Notes: generated from the sequence alone by a model not told the origin. 64,000 bases of DNA from Corynebacterium silvaticum (GCF_004382825.2 NZ_SDQO02000004.1:186001-250000); one strand, 5' to 3'. Numbered from the stretch's first letter, positions 1-11,341 are shown. A program made the numbers and translations.

Positions 1-1
1 G

Positions 2-649
2 GCCGGCCTTACTATGATTTCTATGATGGGTGGGCTCATCGCAGCATCGATCACCGTGGGGAATCTGGTGGCAAAGACCGGCCGGTATAAGGTCTTTCCT
101 CTCGCTGGACAGATCATTACCTCTATAGCGCTTGTTCTTATGGGTTCCCTTGCTGTCGACGATTCCCTGGTGCGAGTGTGCTGTTATCTTTTTGCCTTTG
201 GCATCGGGATAGGAAGCACTATGCAAATTTTGGTGCTCATCGTCCAAAACTCCTTCCCGCTATCCGTAGTAGGAACGGCCACCGGCGCCAAAAACTTCTT
301 CCGGCAGGTGGGAGGAGCAGTGGGGGCAGCACTCATTGGTTCCATATTCCTAGGAAACCTCAGCCACCAAATGTCGATGCACCTTCCGCCAGCGGTCGAA
401 CGCGTAATGCGACTAGGAGGGGATCCAGACCAATTCCATGTTGTAGAAAGCAGCGGCAAACTCACCCCGGCAGCAGTCTCTTCCCTACCAGACATCATTA
501 AAAATGCCATTGCAGTGTCCTACAATGACGCTCTGACTCCTGTTTTCCTTCTCATCGCACCGATCTCACTGATCGCGGTGGTTCTTCTTTCCCTGGTAAA
601 AGAGAAGAAACTAGCCGAGACAATCGAAACAACGGTGTCCAAGCCCTAG
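2..649 (+). CDS. MFS drug-efflux permease, C-terminal part (cut by window start)
   Basis: The reading frame is open from base 2, so the 5' part lies outside the window and the first internal Met is not the start. About 215 residues remain, with several hydrophobic helices and the loop FFRQVGGAVGAALIGSIFLG typical of the DHA2 (EmrB/QacA, 14-TM) drug:H+ antiporters. It closely parallels the C-terminal third of the broken permease at 4225-5919: both have MQ(I/V)LVLIVQN, (V/N)NFFRQ(V/I)G and SYNDALTPVF. The two are therefore paralogues only about 4 kb apart. Expected role is proton-driven export of toxic compounds across the inner membrane; the substrate cannot be told. A hairpin terminator follows. 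Confidence 0.85.
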   Translation, partial: AGLTMISMMGGLIAASITVGNLVAKTGRYKVFPLAGQIITSIALVLMGSLAVDDSLVRVCCYLFAFGIGIGSTMQILVLIVQNSFPLSVVGTATGAKNFFRQVGGAVGAALIGSIFLGNLSHQMSMHLPPAVERVMRLGGDPDQFHVVESSGKLTPAAVSSLPDIIKNAIAVSYNDALTPVFLLIAPISLIAVVLLSLVKEKKLAETIETTVSKP

Positions 650-675
650 CCCCAGCTGCTTTTATAGCCCATAAC

Positions 676-711
676 AAAAGGCTGCACCCACAACGAAGTG
701 CAGCCTTTTTA
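676..711 (+). terminator. Rho-independent terminator (bidirectional)
   Basis: AAAGGCTGCAC pairs with GTGCAGCCTTT around a short loop and is followed by T5. The other strand also ends in a T-rich stretch, so it can serve both the permease and the convergent acetyltransferase. Confidence 0.85.
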
Positions 712-716
712 TCGTC

Positions 717-1277
717 TTAGCTGAGGTCTAATGCAGCGGCAGTGTGATCATCTATTTCCGGCTTGGGAAGCAGTTTCTCCCAAATATCGGTGTCACGCCA
801 TTGCCCCGCCATTTCGCCGTACGTCATCTTTGCCAAATGTCCTAAGGTCCCCACTTTTTCAAATCCTCGGGATTCATGTAACCGAGCAGAACCTTCATTT
901 TCTGGGAAAATCCATGAATGAATGGACCACATTCCTAGTCCTTGGCACACGTCGATAAGCTTATCTAGGAGCGCTCCGGCAACCCCGCGTCCCCTGGCAT
1001 CCGGATGAATGTAGATCGAATCTTCCACGACCCCGCGGAATACGGAGCGTGAGGAGATGGGAGCCGCGGATACCCAACCTAGGATCTTCGAGTCGTCTTC
1101 CGCGTCTACGGCAACAAAAAGTGTCTCGGGAATCTTAGTGCCCGAGAACTTTTCCCAACTGGGTGCCTCAATTTCATAGGAGGCATGTCCAGTGTTCAAC
1201 CCGAGGAGATAGATTTGTTGAACCTGCCCAAAGTCTGTCCGACGCAATGGCCGGATATAGAAATCCTTTGTGTGCAT
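717..1277 (-). CDS. GNAT-family N-acetyltransferase (phosphinothricin-acetyltransferase-like)
   Basis: 186 residues. The acetyl-CoA pyrophosphate loop is visible as HPDARGRGVAGALL near residues 92-105, after a beta-strand SIYIHP. The later FPENEGSARLHESRGFEKVG is the usual N-x-x-S-x-x-L-H-E-x-x-GF signature of the PAT/Bar branch, which acetylates small amines such as phosphinothricin or methionine sulfoximine. The true substrate is not deducible. It stands alone between two convergent neighbours. The start is the only Met at the right distance from the first beta-strand. Confidence 0.85.
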   Translation of the reverse strand: MHTKDFYIRPLRRTDFGQVQQIYLLGLNTGHASYEIEAPSWEKFSGTKIPETLFVAVDAEDDSKILGWVSAAPISSRSVFRGVVEDSIYIHPDARGRGVAGALLDKLIDVCQGLGMWSIHSWIFPENEGSARLHESRGFEKVGTLGHLAKMTYGEMAGQWRDTDIWEKLLPKPEIDDHTAAALDLS

Positions 1278-1356
1278 GTGTTCAATTCTGTCTAATCGGG
1301 CCCTCGTTAGCCACTCGGTATGTCAGCTTCCTTAGGGATCGTGGTGCTTGGGACTC

Positions 1357-1995
1357 TTATTTCTTCCGTATTTCTGCTGAATATTTCCCTTTTTCATCCC
1401 GGATCCATGAGATGATGCCTTTTTCAAATGTTTGACTCCAGCCCCGGGAAATAGCTTCCTCGTCGTCGAGCGGTGCCCCGAGATCAGAGTTCACGCCGCC
1501 GCGTGCGATCCACGTTTCCGCAATTTTCCCGATCACGGGCTCAACGTCACCGTTTTTATAGACGAGGTATTTTCCGCCCTCGAATGAGGCCATATATGCA
1601 CCCCCGCCAACGTGTTCTACACCCGTGAGTGGCCCAAAGTTCCGGGCTTTACCTATTTTTTCCACCAACTCTGAGGGAATCTGTATGGCGGTTCCGTTGG
1701 GTAGGAAGAATTGGGTTAAGGCGCTGTCATCGTCGCCTTGAGGAAAATCTGCAAGCTGAGAAAGCGATTTAGAGGCGCCGGCTGTGCTTTCCACTGAGTT
1801 TCCCGATTCCGAGGGCGCATCAGCGGAAACCGTATCGTGAGGCTGCGCGTCGGTAGGAAGTAAAGAGCTTGACGCTGGCCCCGCATTACTAGCCTTATTC
1901 GTTGCGGATGAGCATGCAGAGAGCCCCATAGCAAGGACTAGGCCAGCTGCTAAGGCTTTTGCCCCTTTCCTCGCTAGCAGACTGTCTTGAGACAT
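1357..1995 (-). CDS. Secreted lipoprotein with LGFP-like repeat
   Basis: 212 residues. A short positive N-terminus, a hydrophobic stretch and the lipobox LSAC give a type II signal peptide, so the mature protein should be lipid-anchored outside the membrane. A Ser/Ala/Thr-rich linker (about 30-75) leads to a folded part. The segment WIARGGVNSDLGAPLDDEEA near residue 165 matches the LGFP repeat of corynebacterial and mycobacterial envelope proteins, thought to bind cell-wall polymers. Only one clear repeat is present. It is monocistronic, and its exact role is unknown. Confidence 0.8.
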   Translation of the reverse strand: MSQDSLLARKGAKALAAGLVLAMGLSACSSATNKASNAGPASSSLLPTDAQPHDTVSADAPSESGNSVESTAGASKSLSQLADFPQGDDDSALTQFFLPNGTAIQIPSELVEKIGKARNFGPLTGVEHVGGGAYMASFEGGKYLVYKNGDVEPVIGKIAETWIARGGVNSDLGAPLDDEEAISRGWSQTFEKGIISWIRDEKGKYSAEIRKK

Positions 1996-2131
1996 AGAAT
2001 CACCCTCTGTGTGTTAGGCCGTCATGCGAACATACTGCGTCGCCGATTGTGAATGCGAGTCACCCTTTTTAGCAACCACTCACGCCAATCGTTAACAGAT
2101 CGAGACCCGATGGTTATCTCTTTGTGGCGCC

Positions 2132-2824
2132 TTATCGACGCCCACGTGGCTTCGTTTTTCGCCCCATCTTCGGTCGTTGCACCTTTGATTTCTTGTCGGC
2201 TTCTCTGCGTTGTTGTTTGGCCAATCTCTTCTCCCGGGCACTAAGCTTCTTTTCGCCTGATTGGCGGGAGGAGTTGAGCTTTCTGCCTTTGGCAATTCCC
2301 ACAAAATCTTGAATGTCCTCGGCATCGCGGTCTTTCTTCCATGTCAAAGCTATGCACGTCTGTCCCACGTGAGTAGGAGAGGTGAAGTCCCGGTGCTCTA
2401 TGAGTTTTCCGCTCATAGCCTTGATAAGCGGGCGAGGCGCGATGACGTAGCCAACGTTTGCAGCCACCACTTGCAAGGCAGAGCGCAGTTCATCGATGTC
2501 CAGTTCCAAGGCATTACCGATGCGGTAATTACAGATCTCGCCTTCCAGGTCTGCGTCGGAAAGCTTATCCAGAAGCGTGAGCGTGTGCTCTTTGGGCAGA
2601 GCTATCCCCATGCTTTCTTGATATAACCGCACCACGTGGAGATCCGGGCTGCCGTCGATGCGAGAATCAGGCAGCCTTACCAGGGCTATATCCGCGGAGT
2701 CTTCGAGCAGTTGTGTCACGGGATCAGGCGAGGCAGCGCTATGGATTCCGCCGTACTGTGTGCGATCGTCGAATCGGCGCAGCCACTTGTCTGGCTCGGT
2801 ACCAATGACAAAACTTAAGCTCAT
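2132..2824 (-). CDS. LysR-type substrate-binding-domain protein lacking the DNA-binding domain
   Basis: About 230 residues from ATG at 2824; a second ATG lies one codon upstream. It begins directly with SFVIGTEPDKW, the first strand of a LysR effector-binding domain, and no winged helix-turn-helix precedes it. The middle contains VGYVIAPRPL, typical of the second lobe. The C-terminus is a strongly basic tail rich in K and R (about residues 180-230) that could bind nucleic acid. HTH-less LysR domains paired head-to-head with a DUF5997 gene are, as I recall, common in actinobacteria. A frame extension upstream to 2926 would run into the neighbour and is rejected. Function unknown. Confidence 0.75.
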   Translation of the reverse strand: MSLSFVIGTEPDKWLRRFDDRTQYGGIHSAASPDPVTQLLEDSADIALVRLPDSRIDGSPDLHVVRLYQESMGIALPKEHTLTLLDKLSDADLEGEICNYRIGNALELDIDELRSALQVVAANVGYVIAPRPLIKAMSGKLIEHRDFTSPTHVGQTCIALTWKKDRDAEDIQDFVGIAKGRKLNSSRQSGEKKLSAREKRLAKQQRREADKKSKVQRPKMGRKTKPRGRR

Positions 2825-2891
2825 CATGGAAAACAATGCTACCGTTGAATGCGTGAATGAAGAATCTGTACGCAAGCCGTCTGGCATAGCA

Positions 2892-3257
2892 ATGAAGCCA
2901 CAGACCGCTGCGAAGAAGTTGGGCATCTATTTCCCCGCCACTCCAGAGGAGTTCCAAGCTAACGCTCTCACTCATGATGAGTTCGTGGCACTTCAGAGCA
3001 ATCCCCCTGAGTGGCTGCAAGAATTGCGCCGCACGGGGCCACACCCACGTCCAGTTGTCGCGCAAAAACTCGGTGTCACCATCACCGCGCTTAAGCGCAA
3101 TGATATGGATAAGGCTTTGACCACCGCGGACATCAAGGAACTCTTGGAAAATCAACCGGAGTGGTTGCGTGCTGCACGCACTGCCCTGGCTGACTCGCGC
3201 AATGAGTCCAACAACAATGCAACCTCAAACGATGAGGATAACAACAACCGGGACTAG
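2892..3257 (+). CDS. DUF5997-family protein
   Basis: 121 residues from ATG 2892. The sequence MKPQTAAKKLGIYFPATPEE is the conserved start of this small actinobacterial family. Residues further on (EWLQELRRTGPHPRPVVAQK) suggest a compact helical protein. An in-frame ATG at 2826 would add 22 unconserved residues and leave no promoter space to the divergent LysR-like gene (start 2824), so I prefer the later start; neither has a good ribosome site. The C-terminal tail is Asn/Asp-rich. Function unknown; the divergent pairing suggests joint control. A terminator follows. Confidence 0.75.
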   Translation: MKPQTAAKKLGIYFPATPEEFQANALTHDEFVALQSNPPEWLQELRRTGPHPRPVVAQKLGVTITALKRNDMDKALTTADIKELLENQPEWLRAARTALADSRNESNNNATSNDEDNNNRD

Positions 3258-3282
3258 CCTCCACGGTTTCCCTGCTCGTACC

Positions 3283-3326
3283 GACGGCTGAAAATGGGTA
3301 ACCTTACCCGGTTTTCAGCCGTTTTT
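3283..3326 (+). terminator. Rho-independent terminator
   Basis: ACGGCTGAAAA and TTTTCAGCCGT form a long stem enclosing a second small GGGTAA/TTACCC hairpin, followed by T5. Confidence 0.9.
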
Positions 3327-3391
3327 AATTTTCCAACAGCGCCCCTACCTGCCTTTATTCAGCATTTCGACATTAAATACCAACAAGAAGT

Positions 3392-3456
3392 GTGACATGT
3401 CACCAAAGCTGCTTTTCTTCGACAAATTCACTTAATGAATTTTTGCACGTTGTGCA
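3392..3456. promoter_or_regulatory. Two palindromes upstream of the TetR gene (possible operators)
   Basis: GTGACATGTCAC at 3392-3403 is a perfect 12-bp palindrome. TGCACGTTGTGCA at 3444-3456 is a 5-bp inverted repeat around GTT. Both lie in the otherwise gene-free stretch 3327-3525 before the TetR regulator and efflux pump, where a TetR repressor would normally bind. No binding evidence. Confidence 0.35.
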
Positions 3457-3525
3457 GTTTCGGGCGTATTCTCACATTCTGTGGCGAGAATCAATAGAAA
3501 CGCCTGCGGGAACCGTGCCGTACCG

Positions 3526-4154
3526 ATGGAATCCCACAGAAAAGTAAAAAAATACGTACTCATCAAGCTATCGAAGACATCGCAACGCGCCTTGTACTAG
3601 AACGTGGTTTTTCCAACGTCACTGTCGAGGAAATGTGCGAGCCGGTCGGAGTGTCCAAGCGGACATTTTTCAACTACTTCGCAACAAAAGACGATGCTGT
3701 CCTAGGCACAGGTCCACGAAAACCTACGCCGCAGGAAAAGGAAGCGTTCCTCTCAACTGAACACGAGAACCTCCCCAACGCAGTCCTCAATATGTTGGTG
3801 AAGCTCATCTTTGATCCCACTCGTGATGAATATTTTTCTGCTTCCATACAAAAGCGTCGCAGGGAGATCTGGGAGAAAGACCCCGCGCTCATGCAACAGC
3901 ACTTTGGGCGATTCCACCAGATAAATTCCGAGTTGGAAAAACTCATTACCAAGTATCCTCGCACCCACCCGGCTGCGAGGAAAACAAAGCTCGAAGAAAA
4001 ACGCGAGGCCACAGTGCTCTGCGGAATCGCCTTCACCACCATCAAACTCGGATTCCAGTCTTTTAATAACGACTATCCCTCACCGCAGCAGCTCCGCGAG
4101 GCCTGCGAAGGAATGTTCTCCGCATTCCACGATGTTTTCCGAGCGACCCCCTAA
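3526..4154 (+). pseudogene. TetR-family regulator, frameshifted in an A7 run
   Basis: From about 3555 the frame reads a normal TetR DNA-binding domain: RTHQAIEDIATRLVLERGF, then a helix-turn-helix (SNVTVEEM...VSKRTFFNYF), then a helical ligand domain to 4154. No ATG, GTG or TTG lies in this frame between the upstream TAG at 3495 and 3633, and starting at 3633 would remove half the DNA-binding domain. ATG 3526 in another frame gives MESHRKVKK and joins perfectly if the run at 3546-3552 had eight A instead of seven. So a one-base deletion (or undercall, or slippage at AAAAAAA) separates start and body. It probably controlled the pump at 4225. Confidence 0.75.
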
Positions 4155-4215
4155 CTCCCCTCATTGTACGTCTTGCCAGCCCGCATCAAGACGCCCCTCT
4201 TCAATACTTTATTAG

Positions 4216-5919
<1,704 letters not shown>

Positions 5920-5932
5920 AATCTCAACGTTT

Positions 5933-5979
5933 AAGCCCCCGACACCAGCGTCACAAAGACGCGCGGTGCCGGGGGCTTT
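5933..5979. terminator. Bidirectional terminator between efflux gene and glyA
   Basis: AAGCCCCCG-ACACC pairs with GGTGC-CGGGGGCTT around an inner GCGTC/GACGC helix; a very stable stem between convergent genes. Confidence 0.8.
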
Positions 5980-5999
5980 CTCGTATTACCTCGGGCGGA

Positions 6000-7289
6000 T
6001 TACAGCAGCTTCCAGTCCTCGAGGCCCTCATAAAGTGGGTACTGCTCGGCGAGCTTGGTCACCCGCGCCCGCAGCTCAGCGACGTTGGCGTTTGCGCCCT
6101 GAGCCAGCGCCGTACCGATGATATCCGCAACCTCGCTAAAGCCAGCGGTATCAAAGCCACGGGTCGCCAGTGCCGGAGTACCAATGCGCAAACCGGAAGT
6201 GACCATTGGTGGACGAGGGTCAAACGGGACAGCATTGCGGTTCACCGTAATGCCCACCTCGTGCAGAAGATCCTCTGCTTGTTGTCCGTCCATCTGGGAG
6301 TTACGCAGATCCACCAGGACCAAGTGAACGTCGGTACCACCGGTCAAAACGTCCACGCCTGCGGCCTTGCAGTCGGCGGAAACAAGGCGCTCAGCGATGA
6401 GCTTTGCGCCCTCAAGAGTGCGCTCTTGACGGTTCTTGAATTCCTCGGTAGCAGCAATCTTCATGGCCACAGCCTTGGCAGCAATAGCATGCATGAGAGG
6501 GCCACCCTGCTGGCCTGGGAAAACTGCAGAGTTGAGTTTCTTCGCATACTCCTGCTTAGCCAGGATCATGCCCGAACGCGGGCCACCTAGGGTCTTATGC
6601 ACCGTAGTAGAAACAACGTCTGCATAAGGAACCGGGCTTGGGTGCAGGTCAGCTGCAACAAGTCCAGCAAAGTGAGCCATATCCACCCACAGCTTGGCAC
6701 CGACCTCATCCGCGATCGAACGAAATGCCTCGAAATCCTGCTGACGTGGGTACGCGGACCAACCAGCGATCAACACCTGTGGCTTCTCCGCCAGTGCTTG
6801 TTCCCGCACCTTATCCATATCAACCCGGAATGTCTCGGGGTCAACCTCATATGCGGCAACCTCATAAAGCTTGCCGGAGAAGTTCAGGTGCATACCGTGG
6901 GTCAGGTGCCCACCGTGTGCCAGCGACAGCCCCATAATTTTGTCGCCTGGGTTAGCCAACGCCATGAGCACAGCGGCATTTGCCTGTGCACCTGCGTGCG
7001 GCTGAACATTTGCAAATTCCGCACCAAAGACCTCTTTTGCACGATTGCGTGCCAGGTCTTCTACGATATCCGCGTTCTCACAGCCGCCGTAGTAGCGGCG
7101 GCCGGGGTAGCCTTCTGCGTATTTATTAGTAAATACGGAGCCTTGTGCCTGCAAAACCACACGCGGCACAAAATTCTCAGAAGCGATCATCTCAAGGGTG
7201 GATCGCTGGCGATCAAGCTCGCCTGCGATAGCACCTGCAACTTCGGGATCCAATTCGCTCAGCGACTGGTTGCGGATGTCATCTGTCAT
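6000..7289 (-). CDS. glyA: Serine hydroxymethyltransferase
   Basis: 429 residues, the usual length. It interconverts serine and glycine with tetrahydrofolate, supplying one-carbon units in the cytosol. The PLP-binding lysine is K232 in [14 protein letters not shown]. Also visible are the N-terminal SENF, the substrate loop [13 protein letters not shown] (57-69) and the PLP aspartate in WVDMAHFAG. Monocistronic, divergent from coaA across 249 bp that contain no other gene. That upstream region shows no glycine riboswitch pattern. Confidence 0.98.
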   Translation of the reverse strand: MTDDIRNQSLSELDPEVAGAIAGELDRQRSTLEMIASENFVPRVVLQAQGSVFTNKYAEGYPGRRYYGGCENADIVEDLARNRAKEVFGAEFANVQPHAGAQANAAVLMALANPGDKIMGLSLAHGGHLTHGMHLNFSGKLYEVAAYEVDPETFRVDMDKVREQALAEKPQVLIAGWSAYPRQQDFEAFRSIADEVGAKLWVDMAHFAGLVAADLHPSPVPYADVVSTTVHKTLGGPRSGMILAKQEYAKKLNSAVFPGQQGGPLMHAIAAKAVAMKIAATEEFKNRQERTLEGAKLIAERLVSADCKAAGVDVLTGGTDVHLVLVDLRNSQMDGQQAEDLLHEVGITVNRNAVPFDPRPPMVTSGLRIGTPALATRGFDTAGFSEVADIIGTALAQGANANVAELRARVTKLAEQYPLYEGLEDWKLL

Positions 7290-7538
7290 TGCTGGACCAC
7301 TTCACCTTTCTCATTATGTAGCCGACCAACAGCGCATAGTGTGGCCGGTAGGGGCACTACGCGAGTAATTCTAACTAATCACTAGACGCACAACAGATTT
7401 CGGCTAGAAAAGCAGCCGCGGCCTTGGCTTTATCGCACCCCCGCAGTCATAGACTCTGCTATGTGCAAATGAACACACTTTGAGATTCCGCCCCCACCAA
7501 TTTCGGGGAGGCACGCACCGCCATGCACAATAGATCTC

Positions 7539-8465
7539 ATGGCTCGCCCGAAAGATTCCAGCCCATACCTTGACTTCGACCGCGATTCCTGGCGACACCT
7601 CCGTATGTCTATGCCCCAGGTTCTCACCGAGGAAGAGGTCGTTGAGCTACGAGGAATCGGTGAAAACATTGATCTGGAAGAAGTGGCAGAAGTTTATCTG
7701 CCGCTGAGCCGTCTTATCCATCTACAGGTTCAAGCGCGCCAAGAGCTGACTGCGGCAACTGAAACCTTCCTAGGGGAAGAGGCCGCCCATGTCCCCTTCA
7801 TTATCGGGGTTGCGGGTTCTGTTGCTGTAGGAAAATCCACCACGGCACGCCTGCTCCAGGTGCTTCTGCAACGATGGGAAGAGCATCCGCGAGTCGATCT
7901 GGTCACCACAGATGGTTTTCTTTATCCCACGGATGAGCTGAAAAAACGCGGGATCTTGGGTAGGAAGGGGTATCCGGAAAGCTACGATCAACGCGCGCTG
8001 CTGCGCTTTGTCACCGACGTAAAATCCGGAAAGCACCACGTTACGGCCCCCGTTTACTCCCACACGCTGTATAACAGAGTGGAAAACCAGGTGGCCACGA
8101 TCTGCCAGCCAGATATTTTAATTTTGGAGGGGCTCAACGTACTCCAAACTGGCCCAACGCTATCGGTCAGCGATCTTTTCGACTTTAGTGTGTACGTAGA
8201 TGCCGCCATCGAAGACATCGAGAGATGGTACATCGATCGATTCCTTCACCTGCGCCAATCAGCATTCCGCGCCCCCAACGCGCACTTCTCCCATTACGCA
8301 GACATGTCGGACACTGCGGCGGTCAACGAGGCTCGCATGATCTGGCAGACCATCAACCTCCCCAACTTGGTCGAGCACATCCTTCCTACGCGGGTGCGCG
8401 CCTCCTTGGTGCTTGGGAAAGACTCCAACCACAAGGTGCGCCGCGTAAGAATGCGGAAAATCTAG
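7539..8465 (+). CDS. coaA: Pantothenate kinase (type I)
   Basis: 308 residues. ATP-dependent phosphorylation of pantothenate, the committed step to coenzyme A. The P-loop [13 protein letters not shown] is at about 90-102, followed by VTTDGFLYP (Walker-B-like) and [14 protein letters not shown] substrate residues ([15 protein letters not shown]). The C-terminal [21 protein letters not shown] is diagnostic of prokaryotic type I CoaA. It converges on the flavodoxin-like gene with a 4-bp overlap at its stop. Start ATG 7539 matches family length. Confidence 0.97.
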   Translation: MARPKDSSPYLDFDRDSWRHLRMSMPQVLTEEEVVELRGIGENIDLEEVAEVYLPLSRLIHLQVQARQELTAATETFLGEEAAHVPFIIGVAGSVAVGKSTTARLLQVLLQRWEEHPRVDLVTTDGFLYPTDELKKRGILGRKGYPESYDQRALLRFVTDVKSGKHHVTAPVYSHTLYNRVENQVATICQPDILILEGLNVLQTGPTLSVSDLFDFSVYVDAAIEDIERWYIDRFLHLRQSAFRAPNAHFSHYADMSDTAAVNEARMIWQTINLPNLVEHILPTRVRASLVLGKDSNHKVRRVRMRKI

Positions 8466-8962
8466 GAAGCTGCGTTACGCGCCCATTGGATGACGGGTTG
8501 TAGCTTATCGACGTCCACCCGATCCACAACCTTGTTATACCCAGCAATGATGTTCTTATCATTCGCGTTCTTCAGTGGCTTAGCCTTGAGCAATGCCACA
8601 AGCGATGCCATTGCTGCCCTATGAGCAGAACTGAGCTGTGAATAGTCCAACCTACCCGGGAGATAAAAACGCGCGCAGTCTTCAGGGGCAGAGCTTCGCA
8701 TTTGATCGCGTTTCTGGGCTGCGTCGAGAAGCGTCATCCCTACCGCTACGAGCGCGACCGGGTGGGTTTCATGGTATTGCTGCGCGACTTTGATACCGGC
8801 GATGCTCGGGCCATGAACCGGGCTGAGAATCACCACAGGGCGTCCGTCGCTAGGAATGGGGACGTCGAGCACAGCGATGCTCAGGGCATCCACCGACTGG
8901 GCTAGTGATTCCGCATAGTATTTGGTTGAGCCATACACGGAATGGAACCTGACGTGGATCAT
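8462..8962 (-). CDS. Flavodoxin-domain-like protein
   Basis: 166 residues beginning [19 protein letters not shown]. The phosphate-binding loop S-x-Y-G-S-T-K-x-Y-A-E of flavodoxin/HemG-like proteins is evident at about 7-18. [14 protein letters not shown] fits the second FMN loop. It overlaps uppS by four bases (ATGA), so the two are translationally coupled. The C-terminal part is not distinctive. Electron carrier or flavin-dependent redox role is inferred from the fold only. Confidence 0.7.
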   Translation of the reverse strand: MIHVRFHSVYGSTKYYAESLAQSVDALSIAVLDVPIPSDGRPVVILSPVHGPSIAGIKVAQQYHETHPVALVAVGMTLLDAAQKRDQMRSSAPEDCARFYLPGRLDYSQLSSAHRAAMASLVALLKAKPLKNANDKNIIAGYNKVVDRVDVDKLQPVIQWARNAAS

Positions 8963-9756
8963 TTGCCAAACCTGCGGCTTCGCTTGGAGTATTCCCTGAG
9001 CGCACGGAGAAAATCAAGACGTCGAAACGCCGGCCAGTACGTGTCTGTAAACCAAATCTCCGAATACGCAGCTTGCCACAGGAGGAATCCAGACAATCGC
9101 TGCTCCCCGGAGGTGCGAATAACTAAATCGGGATCGGGCTGTCCCGAGGTATAGAGGTGCTTAGAGATAGACTCCACGGTGACTTTGTCGGCTATTTTTT
9201 CCGCCGTGGTGCCGGACTCGAACTCGCCGGAAATCAGCTCGCGTACTGCGTCTACGATCTCTTGGCGACCGCCATAACCTACCGCGACATTGACGGCCAC
9301 GCCTGTGTTGTGGGCGGTCTTTTCCTGTGCGTAGTTCATGCGTTCCGCGACTTCCGGCGGAAGTAGGTCTAGGTGCCCCACCAGGCGGAGCCTACAGTTG
9401 GTTTCTGGGTCTGCAAGCTCGTCCACCACGTCCCCGATGATGTCAAAGAGCATGTCGAGCTCATCGCTGGCCCGGCCCAAATTCTCCGTGGAAAGCAGAT
9501 AGACCGTCACCAGCTCCACATCGGTGTCTTTACACCATCGGACCATTTCACCGACTTTTTTAGCGCCTACACGATGCCCATGGGTCACGTCGGCGAACCC
9601 AGCCTCGCGTGCCCACCTGCGGTTACCATCGCACATGATGGCAACGTGCGAGGGCTGCTTAGCACCTGCGATCTCTCCTAGTAAGCGCTTCTCATAAAAT
9701 GGGTAGAGCACCACCTGTAGCGCCGACTTAAGTGGCGATGTGAGGGTCTCTTTCAT
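8959..9756 (-). CDS. uppS: (Poly)isoprenyl diphosphate synthase, cis type
   Basis: 265 residues from ATG 9756, chosen because GGAG lies 8 bases upstream; the longer frame to 9810 adds an unconserved Arg/Trp-rich stretch. Motif HVAIMCDGNRRWA (about 38-49) holds the catalytic Asp and the diphosphate-binding Arg residues. VYLLSTENLGR and the C-terminal DLVIRTSGEQRLSGFLLWQ with SEIWFTDTYWP complete the cis-prenyltransferase signature. It makes decaprenyl or related phosphate carriers for cell-wall synthesis. The final motif RTSGEQRLS confirms orientation and frame. In an operon with the downstream flavodoxin-like gene. Confidence 0.95.
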   Translation of the reverse strand: MKETLTSPLKSALQVVLYPFYEKRLLGEIAGAKQPSHVAIMCDGNRRWAREAGFADVTHGHRVGAKKVGEMVRWCKDTDVELVTVYLLSTENLGRASDELDMLFDIIGDVVDELADPETNCRLRLVGHLDLLPPEVAERMNYAQEKTAHNTGVAVNVAVGYGGRQEIVDAVRELISGEFESGTTAEKIADKVTVESISKHLYTSGQPDPDLVIRTSGEQRLSGFLLWQAAYSEIWFTDTYWPAFRRLDFLRALREYSKRSRRFGK

Positions 9757-9825
9757 CTTGTTGCTCCACCTTCGTATACAAGGGCGCCATCTAAGCCAGT
9801 AGCGCACCACCGACAGTGTGCCGGC

Positions 9826-10110
9826 TTAGAACCAGTACTTCTTCCCACGATCAAGAACTCCGGCATCGGCCATAGCCTTATCCAGCGTCTCGGTATCAAA
9901 AAGGTCGATTCCCTGCGCTTCTGCGAATAAGCGGCGCCGATGAAGGCGCGTATAGCGGCGTCGAAACGCCCAGCCGATGTAGAGCACAGCAATGAGCAAC
10001 GCAATCAGCACAAACCATCCAATTGGGGAGGCTTTTCCAAACTCAGAACCCACCGGACCGATGGTTTGAGCGAGGTAGGTGATCGCATTGGCTGGATCAA
10101 CCGTATTCAT
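9826..10110 (-). CDS. Small single-pass membrane protein, unknown function
   Basis: 94 residues. One transmembrane helix (WFVLIALLIAVLYIGWAF, about 32-49) is followed by a very basic cytosolic segment (RRRYTRLHRRR) and a C-terminal acidic/amphipathic tail ending KKYWF. GAGGAG lies 9 bases before the ATG. It precedes uppS by 70 bp on the same strand, so co-transcription is likely. I do not recognise a named family. Confidence 0.75.
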   Translation of the reverse strand: MNTVDPANAITYLAQTIGPVGSEFGKASPIGWFVLIALLIAVLYIGWAFRRRYTRLHRRRLFAEAQGIDLFDTETLDKAMADAGVLDRGKKYWF

Positions 10111-10474
10111 CTAAGAGTTCTCCTCATAGTCACTGTCAGTCACTGTCACGTCACCCTCACCAAGTACATCCGATGAGGATCTTTCTGCATTACTTCAACA
10201 TACGCGTTCCCATATGCCGGCAATGCTGCGCTACAGGGGAACTGATAAATTCTAGCGCGGACTCACTTTCATGGAAAACGCACTTTGAGTAAACAAGGCC
10301 CCGCGCTTGCTCTGATCATTCAAGCCGTGTCAGCGCAGGTCACATGAGCTAGCTAAACATGCAGGCCACGGCGAAAACTTAAACGATCAGCCCCAGCCAC
10401 TCACGGCGGATGTGCCCGGCTGTGAGTTAACCAACAATCCGTTTACACGCTACGCGCACTCTGCGGTCCCGCTA
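10111..10474. other. Gene-free interval upstream of the small membrane protein
   Basis: 364 bp with stops in every frame and no tRNA or riboswitch pattern. It must hold the promoter of the uppS operon and the 3' end of mca. The only feature seen is a perfect tandem 10-bp repeat, AGTCACTGTC twice at 10128-10147, just upstream of the small membrane protein. Confidence 0.6.
10128..10147. repeat. Tandem 10-bp repeat (2 copies)
   Basis: AGTCACTGTC is repeated exactly twice, starting 18 bp before the start codon of the small membrane-protein gene, followed by a further CACGTCACC. Possible regulator site or a slippage product. Confidence 0.8.
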
Positions 10475-11341
10475 TTATCGACCAATTCCAGCGAAAAGGT
10501 CATTCTCTGGGATAGCGGTGGTCACTCGTGTTTTTGCCAGCTCAAATTCCTCTGTAGGCCATAACCGCTGCTGATCCGCCACCGGGGTACCAAAGAAAGC
10601 CCCTGCGGGATCAATCTGCGTGGCATGCGCGCGCAGGGCGGCGTCGCGATGCTCAAAGTAATCCTCGCATCGGATTTGGGTGGTCACTCGCACCATAATG
10701 TCCGCGCGATGAACCTGCCACCGCTCCAGCATGTCCACGTAAGGGCTCTCTTTCCCTTTCTCAATGAGCACGTTGTGGAACATTTGCATCCGTTGGCGGA
10801 TAAACCCATGCGTGTAATACAACTTGAGCGGTTCCCACGCAGCCCCAAGCTCTGGCTTATAAGACGCCTGCCCCGATCGGTCCCACGCAAGCAGCGATAC
10901 TTCATGGACTTTAAGGTGATCTGGGTGCGGGTAACCGCCATTTTCATCGTAGGTAATGATCACGTGTGGCTGGAACTCTCGGATCACGGCGACGACCTTA
11001 TCCGTCACTTCCTCGGTGTCAGCGAGCGCAAAGCATCCTGGTGGCAGCGCAGGCAGCGGATCTCCTTCAGGTAAACCTGAGTCCACGTAACCCAGCCAAA
11101 GGTGTTGCGCCCCTATGGCGCGAATCGACTCCGCCATCTCCTGCCTGCGTACCTGAGCCATATTTTCTAGGATTCCTGGCTTATCCATAGCCGGATTAAG
11201 GATGTCTCCCCGCTCGCCACCCGTGCAGGTTAAAACGAGTACGTCACAACCTTCAGCGGCGTACTTAGCCATCGTGGCAGCACCTTTGCTGGCCTCATCG
11301 TCGGGATGGGCGTGTATGGCGAGAAGACGCAATCCGCGCAT
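10475..11341 (-). CDS. mca: Mycothiol S-conjugate amidase
   Basis: 288 residues, LmbE/PIG-L deacetylase family. The zinc motif HAHPDDE is at 10-16 and the third metal ligand in HPDHLKVHE. Mca hydrolyses mycothiol-toxin conjugates, releasing a mercapturic acid for export and recycling GlcN-Ins. The length and the ending (TRVTTAIPENDLFAGI) fit Mca rather than the shorter paralogue MshB. Its presence implies mycothiol as the low-molecular-weight thiol, as expected in an actinobacterium. Confidence 0.9.
   Translation of the reverse strand: MRGLRLLAIHAHPDDEASKGAATMAKYAAEGCDVLVLTCTGGERGDILNPAMDKPGILENMAQVRRQEMAESIRAIGAQHLWLGYVDSGLPEGDPLPALPPGCFALADTEEVTDKVVAVIREFQPHVIITYDENGGYPHPDHLKVHEVSLLAWDRSGQASYKPELGAAWEPLKLYYTHGFIRQRMQMFHNVLIEKGKESPYVDMLERWQVHRADIMVRVTTQIRCEDYFEHRDAALRAHATQIDPAGAFFGTPVADQQRLWPTEEFELAKTRVTTAIPENDLFAGIGR

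Noticed and set aside
2658..2891. Extension of DUF5997 upstream to 2658 or 2826
   Set aside because: The extra residues overlap the divergent LysR-like gene and are not part of the conserved family start.
6597..7385. Long plus-strand open frame of 262 codons opposite glyA
   Set aside because: It is the antisense shadow of glyA; glyA motifs and active-site Lys are unambiguous and the antisense protein has no recognisable domain.
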